64,000 nt of DNA from an uncultured Bacteroides sp. (GTDB taxonomy: Bacteria > Bacteroidota > Bacteroidia > Bacteroidales > Bacteroidaceae). Each line of letters starts with the position of its first letter. Positions within the stretch are counted from its first letter, which is position 1. Below the pieces are notes generated by a model that saw only the letters and a program-made list of their open reading frames with translations, did not search any database and was not told where the DNA came from. A program made the position numbers and the translations under genes. Where the stretch lies: NCBI GenBank assembly GCA_902492205.1, contig CABUKU010000001.1, forward strand, positions 248,001 to 312,000, given 5' to 3'. Positions 17,966-26,856 of the stretch are shown here, piece by piece.

Positions 17966-18865
17966 CTACCGCTTGCTTGCATCAAACAAGCTTTTCTTTT
18001 CTTCTGTTGTTAAACTCTCATAACCCGATTTCTTCAATTTGTCAAGAATGCGGTCCACTTCTTCCGAGTCGGCTTTCTTGCGGGCATTATAATCAAAGTC
18101 TTTAGGATTGCGGTTGTAATGAACCTTCATCGTGGGTTTCTTCTTCCGTTTCCATGATTTTCCGTCAAACAGTCCGCTTATCCAGTCGAGTATCCGGTTT
18201 ATCCATGCTGTCATGTCCTTTCCTTTGCTCAGGCTTGCAGCAAACCAAAGTCCCGCCAATGCTCCACCCAAGTGGGCAATGTGTCCTCCGGCATTGTTGG
18301 AAGTCACGAATAGAATGTCGGTTATTATCATGAACAGGGCAATATACTTTAATTTGATGGATCCGATGAATAAGAGGCGTACCTCATAATTAGGTTCCCT
18401 GTAAGCTGTTGCCACAACAATGGCAAGAACGGAAGCCGATGCACCCAGCAAATAGGAGTAATTTACAATTCCGTTGAAATATGGGAATATATTGAATACC
18501 AACAGGTAAAGTAGTCCTCCGCAAATTCCGCCCAATACGTAAAGCCCTCTCAGATGCTTGGCGGAGAAAAAGTAAAGGAATAAGGAGCCAAACCAATAGA
18601 GCCACAACATATTGAATAATATGTGCATCACTCCTGCATGCATAAACATGTAGGTGAACAAAGACCACGGCTGTTCGAGGAAAGCAGTAATGGATGCCGG
18701 CATATCCAGAAAGCGTAATATAGGTTCGCTGCTTCTGTTAAACAACATCAGAAAGACGGTGAGCAGGGAAGTCAGAATAAACACCCCTGCATTGATATAA
18801 ATAAGTTGGATATAGATATTACCCCGCTTGAATGTCTCTTTTAAATCAGTAATGAAGTGTCCCAT
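17966..18865 (-). CDS. Rhomboid intramembrane serine protease with cytoplasmic tail
   Basis: A 299-residue protein with six membrane segments. The catalytic Ser lies in LLGASASVLAIV and the His in GGHIAHLGGALAG, the rhomboid dyad; the family WR-type region reads WSLFTYMFMHAG. After the last membrane helix comes a ~95-residue charged tail with several Lys-rich stretches (about 205-299), which the sister gene lacks. Rhomboids cut membrane proteins within their transmembrane segments; the substrate here is unknown. Its start overlaps the end of the upstream rhomboid by 20 bases. Confidence 0.92.
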   Translation of the reverse strand: MGHFITDLKETFKRGNIYIQLIYINAGVFILTSLLTVFLMLFNRSSEPILRFLDMPASITAFLEQPWSLFTYMFMHAGVMHILFNMLWLYWFGSLFLYFFSAKHLRGLYVLGGICGGLLYLLVFNIFPYFNGIVNYSYLLGASASVLAIVVATAYREPNYEVRLLFIGSIKLKYIALFMIITDILFVTSNNAGGHIAHLGGALAGLWFAASLSKGKDMTAWINRILDWISGLFDGKSWKRKKKPTMKVHYNRNPKDFDYNARKKADSEEVDRILDKLKKSGYESLTTEEKKSLFDASKR

Positions 18866-19520
18866 TGTTATTATTCTTTTTCTTCCAATACATAATTAAT
18901 ATGAATCCGAAAATCATGCCTCCCAGGTGGGCAAAGTGGGCTACATTATCACCTGCATTGTTGCTTATTCCCAGTACCAGTTCGATTACGGCATATCCTA
19001 TTACAAAGTATTTGGCTTTAATCGGGAAAGGCAACGGGAAGATAAAAATGCTGTTGTTCGGGAAAAGCATACCGAAAGCAAGCAAAATAGCATATACTGC
19101 TCCTGAAGCTCCAACTGTAGTCATGTAGTTCAGGTATTCTTTCATTGGGATTATTGCTCCTCCGATATTGACACTGTCATAAGCCGATAACTCGGTTACA
19201 TAATGGATGTATTGCACTAATTCCTGAACCAATCCTGCTCCTACTCCGCAAAGGATATAGTAGAAAAGAAAACGTTTTGGCCCCCATACTTGTTCAAGTA
19301 CACGTCCGAACATCCATACGGCAAACATATTGAAAAATATGTGATCGAAGCCTGAGTGCATAAACATGTAGGTGAATAACTGGGCGAGGTTGAAATCCTC
19401 GGCAAGGAAGAAATGCAGTCCCAAATAATTATTCAGATCCAGTCCGTATTTTGTTGCTACAATTCCACCGAAAAAGAACAGAACATTAATAATTATCAGG
19501 TTTTTAGTTATAGTAGGCAT
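18846..19520 (-). CDS. Rhomboid intramembrane serine protease
   Basis: A 224-residue minimal rhomboid with six membrane segments and essentially no tail. The catalytic Ser lies in VGASGAVYAILL and the His in VAHFAHLGGMIFG; the LFTYMFMHSGFDHIFFNM segment is typical of the family. It is the first gene of the minus-strand cluster rhomboid-rhomboid-EEP-M3. The two rhomboids share motif layout but differ greatly in sequence and tail, so they are old paralogues rather than a recent duplication. Confidence 0.92.
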   Translation of the reverse strand: MPTITKNLIIINVLFFFGGIVATKYGLDLNNYLGLHFFLAEDFNLAQLFTYMFMHSGFDHIFFNMFAVWMFGRVLEQVWGPKRFLFYYILCGVGAGLVQELVQYIHYVTELSAYDSVNIGGAIIPMKEYLNYMTTVGASGAVYAILLAFGMLFPNNSIFIFPLPFPIKAKYFVIGYAVIELVLGISNNAGDNVAHFAHLGGMIFGFILIMYWKKKNNNNGTLHY

Positions 19521-19566
19521 ATGTAATTTAGCTTGTTGATTCGTTATAAATGATAAAAATGTGGCA

Positions 19567-19574
19567 CAAATTTA
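19567..19574 (-). promoter_or_regulatory. Probable -7 element of the rhomboid cluster
   Basis: TAAATTTG on the minus strand fits TAnnTTTG and lies 47 bases before the start of the first rhomboid gene. No convincing TTTG -33 element is seen 19-21 bases upstream, so only half of the promoter is supported. Confidence 0.5.
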
Positions 19575-19656
19575 CTAATTAATTCTGTTTGGAAGCATAA
19601 AATGCTCATTCTCTTACTTTTTTTTCTGAATTGAGGGCGTTTTTTTAGCTTTTCTA

Positions 19657-19687
19657 TTTGAAATATTGAATCTAAGCCCTATATTTG
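19657..19687 (+). promoter_or_regulatory. HU gene promoter
   Basis: A textbook Bacteroidetes promoter: TTTG at 19657-19660, a 19-base spacer, and TATATTTG at 19680-19687. The start site would fall near 19694, giving a leader of about 50 bases before the ATG at 19743. It shows that the longer open frame beginning at 19710 is not needed. Confidence 0.8.
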
Positions 19688-19742
19688 TGAGAAATTTCGA
19701 ATTATCTTTTTGTGTAACATATTAATTAATCATTTACTAATT

Positions 19743-20015
19743 ATGAATAAGGCAGAACTTATTAGCGCTATCGCAGCAGAGTCAGGCTTGAGCAAAGCAG
19801 ATTCAAAGAAAGCTCTTGATGCTTTCGTGGCAAGTGTAACCAAGGCTCTTCAGTCTGGTGACAAAGTATCTTTAGTTGGTTTCGGAACATTCTCAGTTGC
19901 CGAAAGAGGAGAAAGAACAGGTATCAACCCTTCAACTAAGGCTGCTATCACTATCCCTGCTAAGAAAGTTGCTAAATTTAAAGCTGGTGCAGAATTGTCA
20001 GAAGCTATTAAATAA
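19743..20015 (+). CDS. HU-family DNA-binding protein
   Basis: A 90-residue nucleoid protein that bends DNA as a dimer. The helical N-terminal half (MNKAELISAIAAESGLSKAD) and the beta-arm region with SLVGFGTFSVAERGERTGIN and the conserved NPSTKAAITIPAKKVAKF are complete. An upstream in-frame ATG at 19710 would add 11 residues unlike the family, and the promoter geometry favours 19743. The gene stands alone, with a strong promoter and its own terminator, as expected for an abundant protein. Confidence 0.96.
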   Translation: MNKAELISAIAAESGLSKADSKKALDAFVASVTKALQSGDKVSLVGFGTFSVAERGERTGINPSTKAAITIPAKKVAKFKAGAELSEAIK

Positions 20016-20037
20016 AGCATTCTTTTAAAGAGATTTG

Positions 20038-20069
20038 AAGGAGACGTAGCTTTACGCCTCCTTTTTTTT
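20038..20069 (+). terminator. Terminator of the HU gene
   Basis: An 11-bp stem with one mismatch (AAGGAGACGTA against TACGCCTCCTT), a 4-base loop and a run of T to 20069. The T run overlaps the probable -33 element of argS. Confidence 0.8.
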
Positions 20070-20096
20070 GTATCTGCTGCAAATGTATTATCTTTG
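20067..20096 (+). promoter_or_regulatory. argS promoter
   Basis: TTTG at 20067-20070 and TATCTTTG at 20089-20096, separated by 18 bases, match the Bacteroidetes promoter form. The start point would be near 20103, leaving a ~38-base leader before argS. Confidence 0.65.
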
Positions 20097-20140
20097 CACT
20101 CCCATATATATTTACGTAGTATTCAGAAACATACAAAGAT

Positions 20141-21934
20141 ATGAATGTAGAAAACAAGATTACAGCTTCCGTGATAGACGGAATAAAGACTCTTTATGGA
20201 CAAGACGTTGCTGCGGCACAGGTGCAGTTGCAAAAAACTAAAAAGGAGTTTGAAGGACATCTTACTTTGGTGGTATTTCCATTCTTGAAGATGTCTCGCA
20301 AAGGACCGGAACAAACAGCTCAGGAAATAGGTGAGTATTTGCAGAAAAACGAACCGGCTGTGGCTGCTTTCAATGTAATCAAAGGATTTCTTAACCTGAC
20401 CATTGCGTCATCATGTTGGATAGATTTGCTGAACCAAATCCGTTCCGTAAAAGAATACGGGTTTGTTGCAGCAACAGATAACTCTCCTTTGGTGATGATT
20501 GAATATTCATCGCCTAACACAAACAAGCCTTTGCATTTGGGGCATGTGCGCAATAACCTGTTGGGCAAGTCATTGGCTAACATTATGGAAGCCAACGGCA
20601 ATAAAGTTGTGAAAACCAATATAGTGAATGACCGTGGCATTCATATCTGTAAGTCCATGCTTGCCTGGAAGAAATATGGTAACGGAGAAACTCCCGAATC
20701 ATCAGGCAAGAAAGGTGACCATTTGGTGGGAGATTACTATGTGGCATTCGATAAACATTATAAAGCCGAGATTGCCGAACTGATGGCTCAGGGCATGAGT
20801 AAGGAAGAGGCAGAAGCAAAATCTCCGTTGATGAATGAAGCCCGCGAGATGTTGGTGAAGTGGGAAGCAGGAGATTCTGAGATAAGAGGTTTGTGGAAGA
20901 TGATGAACGAATGGGTTTATGCCGGATTCGATGAAACATATAAAGCAATGGGTGTGAACTTCGATAAGATTTATTACGAATCGAACACTTACCTCGAAGG
21001 AAAAGAAAAGGTGATGGAAGGACTTGAAAAAGGTTTCTTCTATAAGAAAGAAGATGGTTCCGTGTGGGCAGACCTCACCGGAGAAGGACTCGACCATAAA
21101 TTATTGTTGCGTGGCGACGGAACATCTGTTTACATGACTCAGGACATAGGCACTGCCAAACTCCGTTTTGCCGATTATCCTATCAACAAGATGATTTACG
21201 TTGTGGGTAACGAACAAAACTATCACTTCCAAGTGCTTTCCATTTTGCTTGATAAGTTAGGCTTTGAATGGGGTAAGAGCTTGGTTCACTTCTCCTACGG
21301 AATGGTGGAGCTCCCCGAAGGAAAGATGAAATCACGTGAAGGAACGGTTGTCGATGCCGATGATCTGATTGAAGAAATGGTTCGGACTGCTAAAGAAACG
21401 TCCCAAGAACTTGGTAAACTGGATGGTTGCACCAAGGAAGAAGCCGATAACATTGCCCGCATCGTTGGTTTGGGTGCGTTGAAATACTTTATCCTGAAGG
21501 TGGATGCACGTAAGAACATGACTTTCAATCCGAAGGAGTCTATTGACTTCAACGGTAACACGGGTCCTTTCATCCAATATACATATGCTCGTATTCAGTC
21601 GGTTTTGCGTAAAGCGGCAGAAGCGGGAATTGTAATCCCCGAAGTGCTTCCTGCAAACATAGAGTTAAGTGAAAAAGAAGAAGGATTGATTCAGATGGTT
21701 TCCGATTTTGCAAGCGTTGTGAAGCAAGCCGGAACGGATTACAGCCCTTCTGTCATTGCAAACTATACTTATGACTTGGTGAAAGAATACAATCAGTTCT
21801 ATCATGATTTCAGTATCTTGAGAGAAGAAAATGAAGAGGTAAAAGTCTTCCGTTTGGCTCTTTCTGCAACTATTGGAAAAGTCATTAAACAAGGTATGGG
21901 ATTACTCGGTATCGAAGTTCCCGATAGAATGTAA
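20141..21934 (+). CDS. argS: Arginyl-tRNA synthetase
   Basis: A 597-residue class I aminoacyl-tRNA synthetase that charges tRNA-Arg. An N-terminal Arg-tRNA recognition domain covers about 1-95. The HIGH-type motif reads HLGHVRNNLLG near residue 132, and the KMSKS-equivalent is GKMKSREG near 395. The C-terminal anticodon-binding helices (about 470-597) include the typical QYTYARIQSVLRKA. Length and layout are normal. It ends with a strong terminator at 21958-21988. Confidence 0.98.
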   Translation: MNVENKITASVIDGIKTLYGQDVAAAQVQLQKTKKEFEGHLTLVVFPFLKMSRKGPEQTAQEIGEYLQKNEPAVAAFNVIKGFLNLTIASSCWIDLLNQIRSVKEYGFVAATDNSPLVMIEYSSPNTNKPLHLGHVRNNLLGKSLANIMEANGNKVVKTNIVNDRGIHICKSMLAWKKYGNGETPESSGKKGDHLVGDYYVAFDKHYKAEIAELMAQGMSKEEAEAKSPLMNEAREMLVKWEAGDSEIRGLWKMMNEWVYAGFDETYKAMGVNFDKIYYESNTYLEGKEKVMEGLEKGFFYKKEDGSVWADLTGEGLDHKLLLRGDGTSVYMTQDIGTAKLRFADYPINKMIYVVGNEQNYHFQVLSILLDKLGFEWGKSLVHFSYGMVELPEGKMKSREGTVVDADDLIEEMVRTAKETSQELGKLDGCTKEEADNIARIVGLGALKYFILKVDARKNMTFNPKESIDFNGNTGPFIQYTYARIQSVLRKAAEAGIVIPEVLPANIELSEKEEGLIQMVSDFASVVKQAGTDYSPSVIANYTYDLVKEYNQFYHDFSILREENEEVKVFRLALSATIGKVIKQGMGLLGIEVPDRM

Positions 21935-21957
21935 GAAATTGTTTTTTAATAATATGG

Positions 21958-21988
21958 AAGGTGCATCACTTGGTGGTGCACCTTTTTT
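21958..21988 (+). terminator. Terminator of argS
   Basis: A 12-bp stem with one G-T pair (AAGGTGCATCAC and GTGGTGCACCTT), a 3-base loop and a run of six T. Confidence 0.85.
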
Positions 21989-22004
21989 ATATTCTTCCTC
22001 CTTA

Positions 22005-22569
22005 AGAAGTATATGTTCAACTTCCCCGCACCGCCGCACAGAGCAGTTAACTAACTATATACAAGCATGTTTCATGTGCCACGAGCAAATGAATCGAATA
22101 CTTTTCTCCCCGCACAGGGATGATTCAAACAACACGTTATTTATTCCATTCGACTGGTTAACTAAATCAATTCACCGGGACAATTAAAAAAAACATAAGG
22201 ACAACTAAGTGAAAACAACGGGACATGTTAGCTTGTTAGTGTACACTAACAGGTGAGACGGTGTACAGTAACTCGGTAGTTGATGTACAGTAACTAGTAA
22301 GAAGACGTAGTGTAACTCTGTTTGGGTGGGAATATAACAAAAGGAACCGCAGTATTTGGTTCCTTCTACATATTACAAATATACGAAAAAAATCCCGGAT
22401 TTCCAAATATTTCCGAGAGAATAAGGGTATAAGTTGTACATTGGAGAATGGCAAATCCGTGCGTGGACAGAAATGCTTGATGTGTCTGTTCGCTTCACAC
22501 TTAAGCTGTTTACATTCAGTTGCTTATCCCCTTTGTGCCACTGTGCGGGGAAGTTGGACATATACTTCT
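22005..22569. repeat. 565-bp non-coding module bounded by 27-bp inverted repeats (MITE-like)
   Basis: The arms 22005-22031 and 22543-22569 are inverted copies that match at 26 of 27 positions; similarity fades over the next ~15 bases inward. A third copy of the arm core CCCCGCAC lies at 22108-22115. The centre holds an 18-bp perfect palindrome and TGTACAGTAACT repeats (listed separately). No convincing gene lies inside: the open frames are short, overlapping and without promoters. The module fills most of the gap between the convergent genes argS and topA. It resembles a non-autonomous mobile element or a large fold-back RNA/DNA structure. No target-site duplication could be recognised with confidence. 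Confidence 0.65.
22234..22295. repeat. Palindrome and TGTACAGTAACT repeats
   Basis: TGTTAGTGTACACTAACA at 22234-22251 is a perfect 18-bp palindrome. It is followed by TGTACAGTAACT at 22262-22273 and again at 22284-22295, a 22-base period. A degraded fourth copy (GTAGTGTAACTCTG) lies near 22307. The array looks like iterated binding sites or a degenerating tandem repeat in the middle of the inverted-repeat module. Confidence 0.6.
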
Positions 22570-22612
22570 ATTACTGCCGTCATTACCGACCTAATTGGCA
22601 GTCCGCACAAAA

Positions 22613-22686
22613 TTGTAGGGGCGAAATGCATTCGCCCGATAACACTAATCTGAGTGTATTCGTGCGAATTCAATTCGCCCCTACAA
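22613..22686. repeat. 74-bp REP-like palindromic unit after topA
   Basis: The outer arms TTGTAGGGGCGAA and TTCGCCCCTACAA are perfect 13-bp complements. The pairing continues inward for about 20 more bases with few mismatches and includes internal ATTCGCCC repeats. The whole folds into one long hairpin with a loop near 22648. It lies 24 bases beyond the topA stop, so it may also end or stabilise the topA transcript. The shape fits dispersed palindromic intergenic repeats; copy number cannot be judged from one window. Confidence 0.7.
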
Positions 22687-22709
22687 TAAACATAATTATA
22701 CTGTAAGTC

Positions 22710-25058
22710 TTATTTCTTCTTAGCAGCTCTCGCTTTCTTTGTTTTAGGAAGGCTTTCTTTTTCTTCCTGTAACTTGATAAGGTCGAAACAACTTTTCAAA
22801 TTAAGGTCTTGCGGAATGATGCTTTCCGGTATCTTGTAGTTCTTGCCTTTGTAAGCAATGTAGGGACCGTAGCGGCCGTTTAGAATTTCCATTTCAGGTT
22901 CTTCTTCAAACTTTTTGATGTACTTCTGGGCCTCTTTTTCGCGTTTTGCCTTAATTAATTCAATGGCTTCATCCAAAGTAATCTCCAAAGGATCATAAGT
23001 CTTTGGAAGTGAAACGAATTTGCCGTCGTGACGGGCATAAGGACCAAAACGTCCTACTCCGATTACAACTGTCTTATCTTCAAAATCTCCCAATGTACGT
23101 GGTAGTTTAAACAGTTCGAGAGCATCTTCAAGAGTAATGGTTTCCATTGATTGTCCTTTTCTCATCTGGGCAAAGCGTGGCTTCTCTTCATCGTCTGCAG
23201 AACCGATTTGCACAACCGGGCCGAAACGTCCGATTTTTACAGAAACAGGTTTTCCGGTCGATGGTTCTGTTCCCAGCATACGTTCTCCCACCTTATGTTC
23301 TGTTTTGGTGGCAAGTGTTTTTTCTACATCCGGATGGAATGTTCCATAGAAGTGCTCCATCAATCCCGTCCATTCTTTTTCTCCTTCAGCTACTTCGTCG
23401 AATTGTTTTTCAACGTTTGCAGTGAAATTATAATCGAGGATGTTGGGGAAATATTCTGTCAGGAAGTCATTGACTACTATGCCTATATCGGTAGGCATTA
23501 ATTTGGATTTCTCTGCTCCAACGAGTTCGGACTTCACCTTATCGGTTATTTTATTGTCTTTCAATGTCAGTATATCGAAAGAACGTTCTTCTCCTTCCTT
23601 ATCGCCTTTTTCCACATACTCACGTTGCTGAATGGTGGAAATAGTTGGTGCATAAGTAGAAGGACGGCCGATTCCCAGTTCTTCGAGTTTACGCACAAGG
23701 CTTGCTTCGGTGTATCTTGCAGGACGCTGAGTAAAGCGTTCCATGGCAATGATCTCTTTGCGTTCCAGGGTTTGTCCTTTCTTTAAAGGGGGAAGCAAGT
23801 GGCTTTCATCTTCTTGGTCGGCATCATCGTCATAAGACTCTTTGTAAACACGAAGGAATCCGTCGAATTTTATTACTTCTCCCGTAGCAACAAACTTTTC
23901 ACTGTCGTTGCTTATAGTGATTGTTGCAGTGGTCTTTTCCAACTCGGCATCTGCCATTTGTGAAGCAATGGTACGTTTCCAGATAAGATCGTATAGTTTC
24001 TTTTCTTGTGCAGTTCCTTCTACGGCTTGGTGATCCATGTAGGTGGGGCGGATAGCCTCGTGAGCTTCTTGTGCTCCTTTTGTCTTGGTAGCAAAGTGGC
24101 GTACTTTTACATAGTTTTCTCCCATGACATCCGTGATAGTTTCCTTGCTGGTTTCAATAGCCAAGTCGGATAGGTTCACAGAGTCGGTACGCATGTAAGT
24201 GATTTTTCCTGATTCGTATAGCTTTTGTGCTACCATCATGGTTTGTGCAACCGTGAAACCCAGTTTGCGTGCTGCCTCCTGCTGTAAAGTGGAGGTAGTA
24301 AACGGGGCTGCCGGAGATTTCTTTACCGGACGGGTAGTGATGTCTTCAATGGTGAAGTTTGCCGATTTGCAATTCTCTAAAAGAGCTTGTGCTTCTTTTT
24401 TTGTTTTTAAGCGGTGCGCAAGTTCGGCTTTGACTTCTACTATCTTACCATCTGTGTCGGGTACCATGAATATGGCTGTAACTTTGTAAGATGCTTCGGT
24501 TTTAAATGCCTGTATTTCTCTTTCGCGTTCCACAATGAGGCGAACTGCAACAGACTGCACACGTCCGGCAGATAATGCGGGTTTCACTTTTCTCCATAAA
24601 ATAGGAGAGAGTTCGAAACCTACGATACGGTCGAGGATGCGGCGTGCCTGCTGGGCGTTAACCAGATTTATATCTATATTTCTCGGGTTTTCAATTGCTT
24701 TAAGAATTGCAGTCTTTGTGATTTCATGGAAGACAATGCGTTTAGTGTTTTCGGGTTTTAATCCCAAAACTTCGTATAGGTGCCATGAAATAGCTTCTCC
24801 TTCGCGGTCCTCATCGGATGCAAGCCACACTGTATCTGCCTTTTTGGCTTGGGCTTTCAGTTCTGTTACTAATTTCTTTTTGTCTGCCGGGATTTCATAG
24901 TCAGGTTTGAAGTTCTTGTTGATGTCAATACTGAATTCTTTTTTCTTCAAATCCCGTATGTGTCCGTAACTTGAGAGGACTTTGTAGTCTTTACCCAAGA
25001 ACTTTTCTATTGTTTTGGCTTTGGCCGGTGATTCGACTATGACAAGATTTTTCTGCAT
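22710..25058 (-). CDS. topA: DNA topoisomerase I
   Basis: A 782-residue type IA topoisomerase that relaxes negative supercoils. The TOPRIM domain starts at residue 1 with VIVESPAKAKTIEKFLG and includes the acidic site SDEDREGEAISWH. The catalytic tyrosine is in ITYMRTDSVNLS. The C-terminal third (about 590-782) contains repeats of the GRFGPY type (three copies, near 615, 680 and 740) instead of the zinc fingers of E. coli TopA. It ends in a Lys/Ala-rich tail likely to bind DNA. The leader carries an AGCTTGT/ACAAGCT inverted repeat (25086-25109). Confidence 0.97.
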   Translation of the reverse strand: MQKNLVIVESPAKAKTIEKFLGKDYKVLSSYGHIRDLKKKEFSIDINKNFKPDYEIPADKKKLVTELKAQAKKADTVWLASDEDREGEAISWHLYEVLGLKPENTKRIVFHEITKTAILKAIENPRNIDINLVNAQQARRILDRIVGFELSPILWRKVKPALSAGRVQSVAVRLIVEREREIQAFKTEASYKVTAIFMVPDTDGKIVEVKAELAHRLKTKKEAQALLENCKSANFTIEDITTRPVKKSPAAPFTTSTLQQEAARKLGFTVAQTMMVAQKLYESGKITYMRTDSVNLSDLAIETSKETITDVMGENYVKVRHFATKTKGAQEAHEAIRPTYMDHQAVEGTAQEKKLYDLIWKRTIASQMADAELEKTTATITISNDSEKFVATGEVIKFDGFLRVYKESYDDDADQEDESHLLPPLKKGQTLERKEIIAMERFTQRPARYTEASLVRKLEELGIGRPSTYAPTISTIQQREYVEKGDKEGEERSFDILTLKDNKITDKVKSELVGAEKSKLMPTDIGIVVNDFLTEYFPNILDYNFTANVEKQFDEVAEGEKEWTGLMEHFYGTFHPDVEKTLATKTEHKVGERMLGTEPSTGKPVSVKIGRFGPVVQIGSADDEEKPRFAQMRKGQSMETITLEDALELFKLPRTLGDFEDKTVVIGVGRFGPYARHDGKFVSLPKTYDPLEITLDEAIELIKAKREKEAQKYIKKFEEEPEMEILNGRYGPYIAYKGKNYKIPESIIPQDLNLKSCFDLIKLQEEKESLPKTKKARAAKKK

Positions 25059-25133
25059 GATTTCTTTCTTTGCTCTTTAAAGTTAAGCTTGTCAAATGTG
25101 TAACAAGCTCAGTTTCATAATTAAATTCGGTCG

Positions 25134-25141
25134 CAAAAGTA
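25134..25141 (-). promoter_or_regulatory. Probable topA -7 element
   Basis: TACTTTTG on the minus strand fits TAnnTTTG and lies about 76 bases before the topA start. No good -33 partner is seen. The leader would contain the AGCTTGT...ACAAGCT dyad at 25086-25109. Confidence 0.5.
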
Positions 25142-25232
25142 GAAAAAAAATAATATCTATACCTTATAATATATAAATAATAAATCTTTTTTATGAAAAG
25201 CTTTCAGTTTATCGAATATTGTTTTGGTTAAA

Positions 25233-25276
25233 GAATTTAAAAGGTTCAGTTAATTAAAACTGAACCTTTTAAATTC
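25233..25276 (-). terminator. Terminator of the SusC/SusD operon
   Basis: A perfect 19-bp inverted repeat (25233-25251 and 25258-25276) with a 6-base loop, 5 bases past the stop of the SusD gene. It ends the long minus-strand operon and is the longest perfect terminator stem in the window. Confidence 0.85.
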
Positions 25277-25281
25277 GGGAA

Positions 25282-26829
25282 TTAATACTTGTTCTGTTCA
25301 ATGTCTCCATTGCCAGCTATGATATCGGCATTTGGTATGGCAACAGCATAACGGCGTGATTGCGGATCAAGAGTGTATGTTTTGCTGTTTCCTGTGTCTA
25401 CACTATATTGACCTATTGTATAAAAATTACGTGTGATGGTTATGTCATCATTGGGATCATCATTGAAATTGCAACGGCGAATATCATTCCATCGCAAGGT
25501 AAATGGAAATTCGCGCATACGTTCTTCCATTACTATTTTAACAGCTTCGTCTTTGCTATTTGCCGTTAATTTGAGAACTTCATCGGGAGCATCGTTTGCA
25601 ATTCGATATTTGCGAAAATCATTAAGAACTTGCATAGCTTCGTTGGGATGATTATTCCGTGCAAGACATTCTGCCCGTGTTAACATCATCTCGGCAACAT
25701 TAGGTGCTGTGGAGTAGAGGTTGGCATAATTACCATATCCAGGTATGTCTTTTGTGAATTTATCTGCATATAATCCCATGAAATAAAGTTTCTGGAATTG
25801 TTGTACTATAAAATATTTATATCTTAAGTCATATTCTTGATTGTAGCTTGTTAACAGCTTCTGACTGGGAATTCCCCATAGCGGCCCCATCAAATAATAG
25901 TTATTTTTTGAATAATAAGAGCGTTCTCTGGAAGTTACAGTAAGATTTAAGTCACCGTCGTTTGCGTCCCACCAAGTTGAAACAGGAACCATACTCATAT
26001 CTCCTAAACTCATGGTAAATGTCAGTTCAATATCTGCCGGATTATTAAAATCTAAAATATCATTTCCATATTTTAATGCTTCTTCTGCATATTTTTGTGC
26101 AGTTTCATACTCACCTTTTGCCAAATAGAAACGCGCGGCAAGAGCATTTACGGTTGCTCCGGTTTCTTTCCATGATTTACGTTCGCCATTTTCAAATAAT
26201 GGTGTTTTCAGTTTTACAGCTTCATTTACATCTTCTTCTATGAAGTTATATGTTTCTTCTAAAGAAGCCCGGTGCATGTCTTCTTCGTAGCTGGTTGATC
26301 TTTTTATGGGTAATCCCTGTTCTGATAAAGTGGATTGTCCATATGGCATGCAATAATAATTAGCTAATTCCAGATAGTTATATGCGCGTAAGAAATGGGC
26401 TTTATATTTTACGTTGGCTTTGGCCTCTTCGCTTCCTGCAACATCATCTATTGCAGAGAGAATTAAATTAGCTAGATAGATTGTCTCAAAATTAGATGCC
26501 CACATGCTCATCAAAACATTTGTGTTTGCCATATAAGGCATTTCCCAACAGCTCAACTGATAGCTTTCTATAAAATCTGACGCTTCTGAAAGTCCTCCAT
26601 TATAATATTCGGGAGTTAAATCGAAACAATCGCTGCAAACAATAGAAGCATGATTATTATCCAAGATTGAATTGCCATTAAAATTATTTTTAGATAATAA
26701 TGCATCCAACTCTTCTACCTTACTGATAACAATTCCTTCACTTTTTTGAGGAATTTCATCAAGGTAATCGTTACATCCTGAAAAGAATACAGCGAGCAAT
26801 GTTGTGATAACTATATTTATATATTTCAT
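25282..26829 (-). CDS. SusD/RagB-family nutrient-binding lipoprotein
   Basis: A 515-residue outer-membrane lipoprotein that captures a nutrient and sits as a lid on the SusC-type channel encoded upstream. The signal ends in FFSGC (Cys near residue 19). TPR-like helices typical of SusD are visible (for example SKFETIYLANLILSAID-like text near 110 and AKGEYETAQKYAEEALKYG near 235). The C-terminal signature MTRAECLARNNHPNEAMQVL is complete. It starts 27 bases after the SusC stop. The ligand cannot be inferred because no degradative enzyme is encoded nearby. Confidence 0.93.
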   Translation of the reverse strand: MKYINIVITTLLAVFFSGCNDYLDEIPQKSEGIVISKVEELDALLSKNNFNGNSILDNNHASIVCSDCFDLTPEYYNGGLSEASDFIESYQLSCWEMPYMANTNVLMSMWASNFETIYLANLILSAIDDVAGSEEAKANVKYKAHFLRAYNYLELANYYCMPYGQSTLSEQGLPIKRSTSYEEDMHRASLEETYNFIEEDVNEAVKLKTPLFENGERKSWKETGATVNALAARFYLAKGEYETAQKYAEEALKYGNDILDFNNPADIELTFTMSLGDMSMVPVSTWWDANDGDLNLTVTSRERSYYSKNNYYLMGPLWGIPSQKLLTSYNQEYDLRYKYFIVQQFQKLYFMGLYADKFTKDIPGYGNYANLYSTAPNVAEMMLTRAECLARNNHPNEAMQVLNDFRKYRIANDAPDEVLKLTANSKDEAVKIVMEERMREFPFTLRWNDIRRCNFNDDPNDDITITRNFYTIGQYSVDTGNSKTYTLDPQSRRYAVAIPNADIIAGNGDIEQNKY

Positions 26830-26856
26830 AATAATATCAGTTTGTTAATTAAATAA

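Noticed and set aside
22262..22310. Possible CRISPR array from the TGTACAGTAACT repeats
   Set aside because: The repeat is only 12 bases, the intervals are 10 bases and degenerate; not CRISPR.
22434..22706. Short open frames inside the 565-bp inverted-repeat module
   Set aside because: Several overlapping frames exist on both strands, without promoters or codon bias, and they cross the inverted-repeat arm; they look like chance.
25086..25109. AGCTTGT/ACAAGCT dyad in the topA leader as a riboswitch
   Set aside because: A single 7-bp stem with no conserved core or terminator partner; too little to support a riboswitch.
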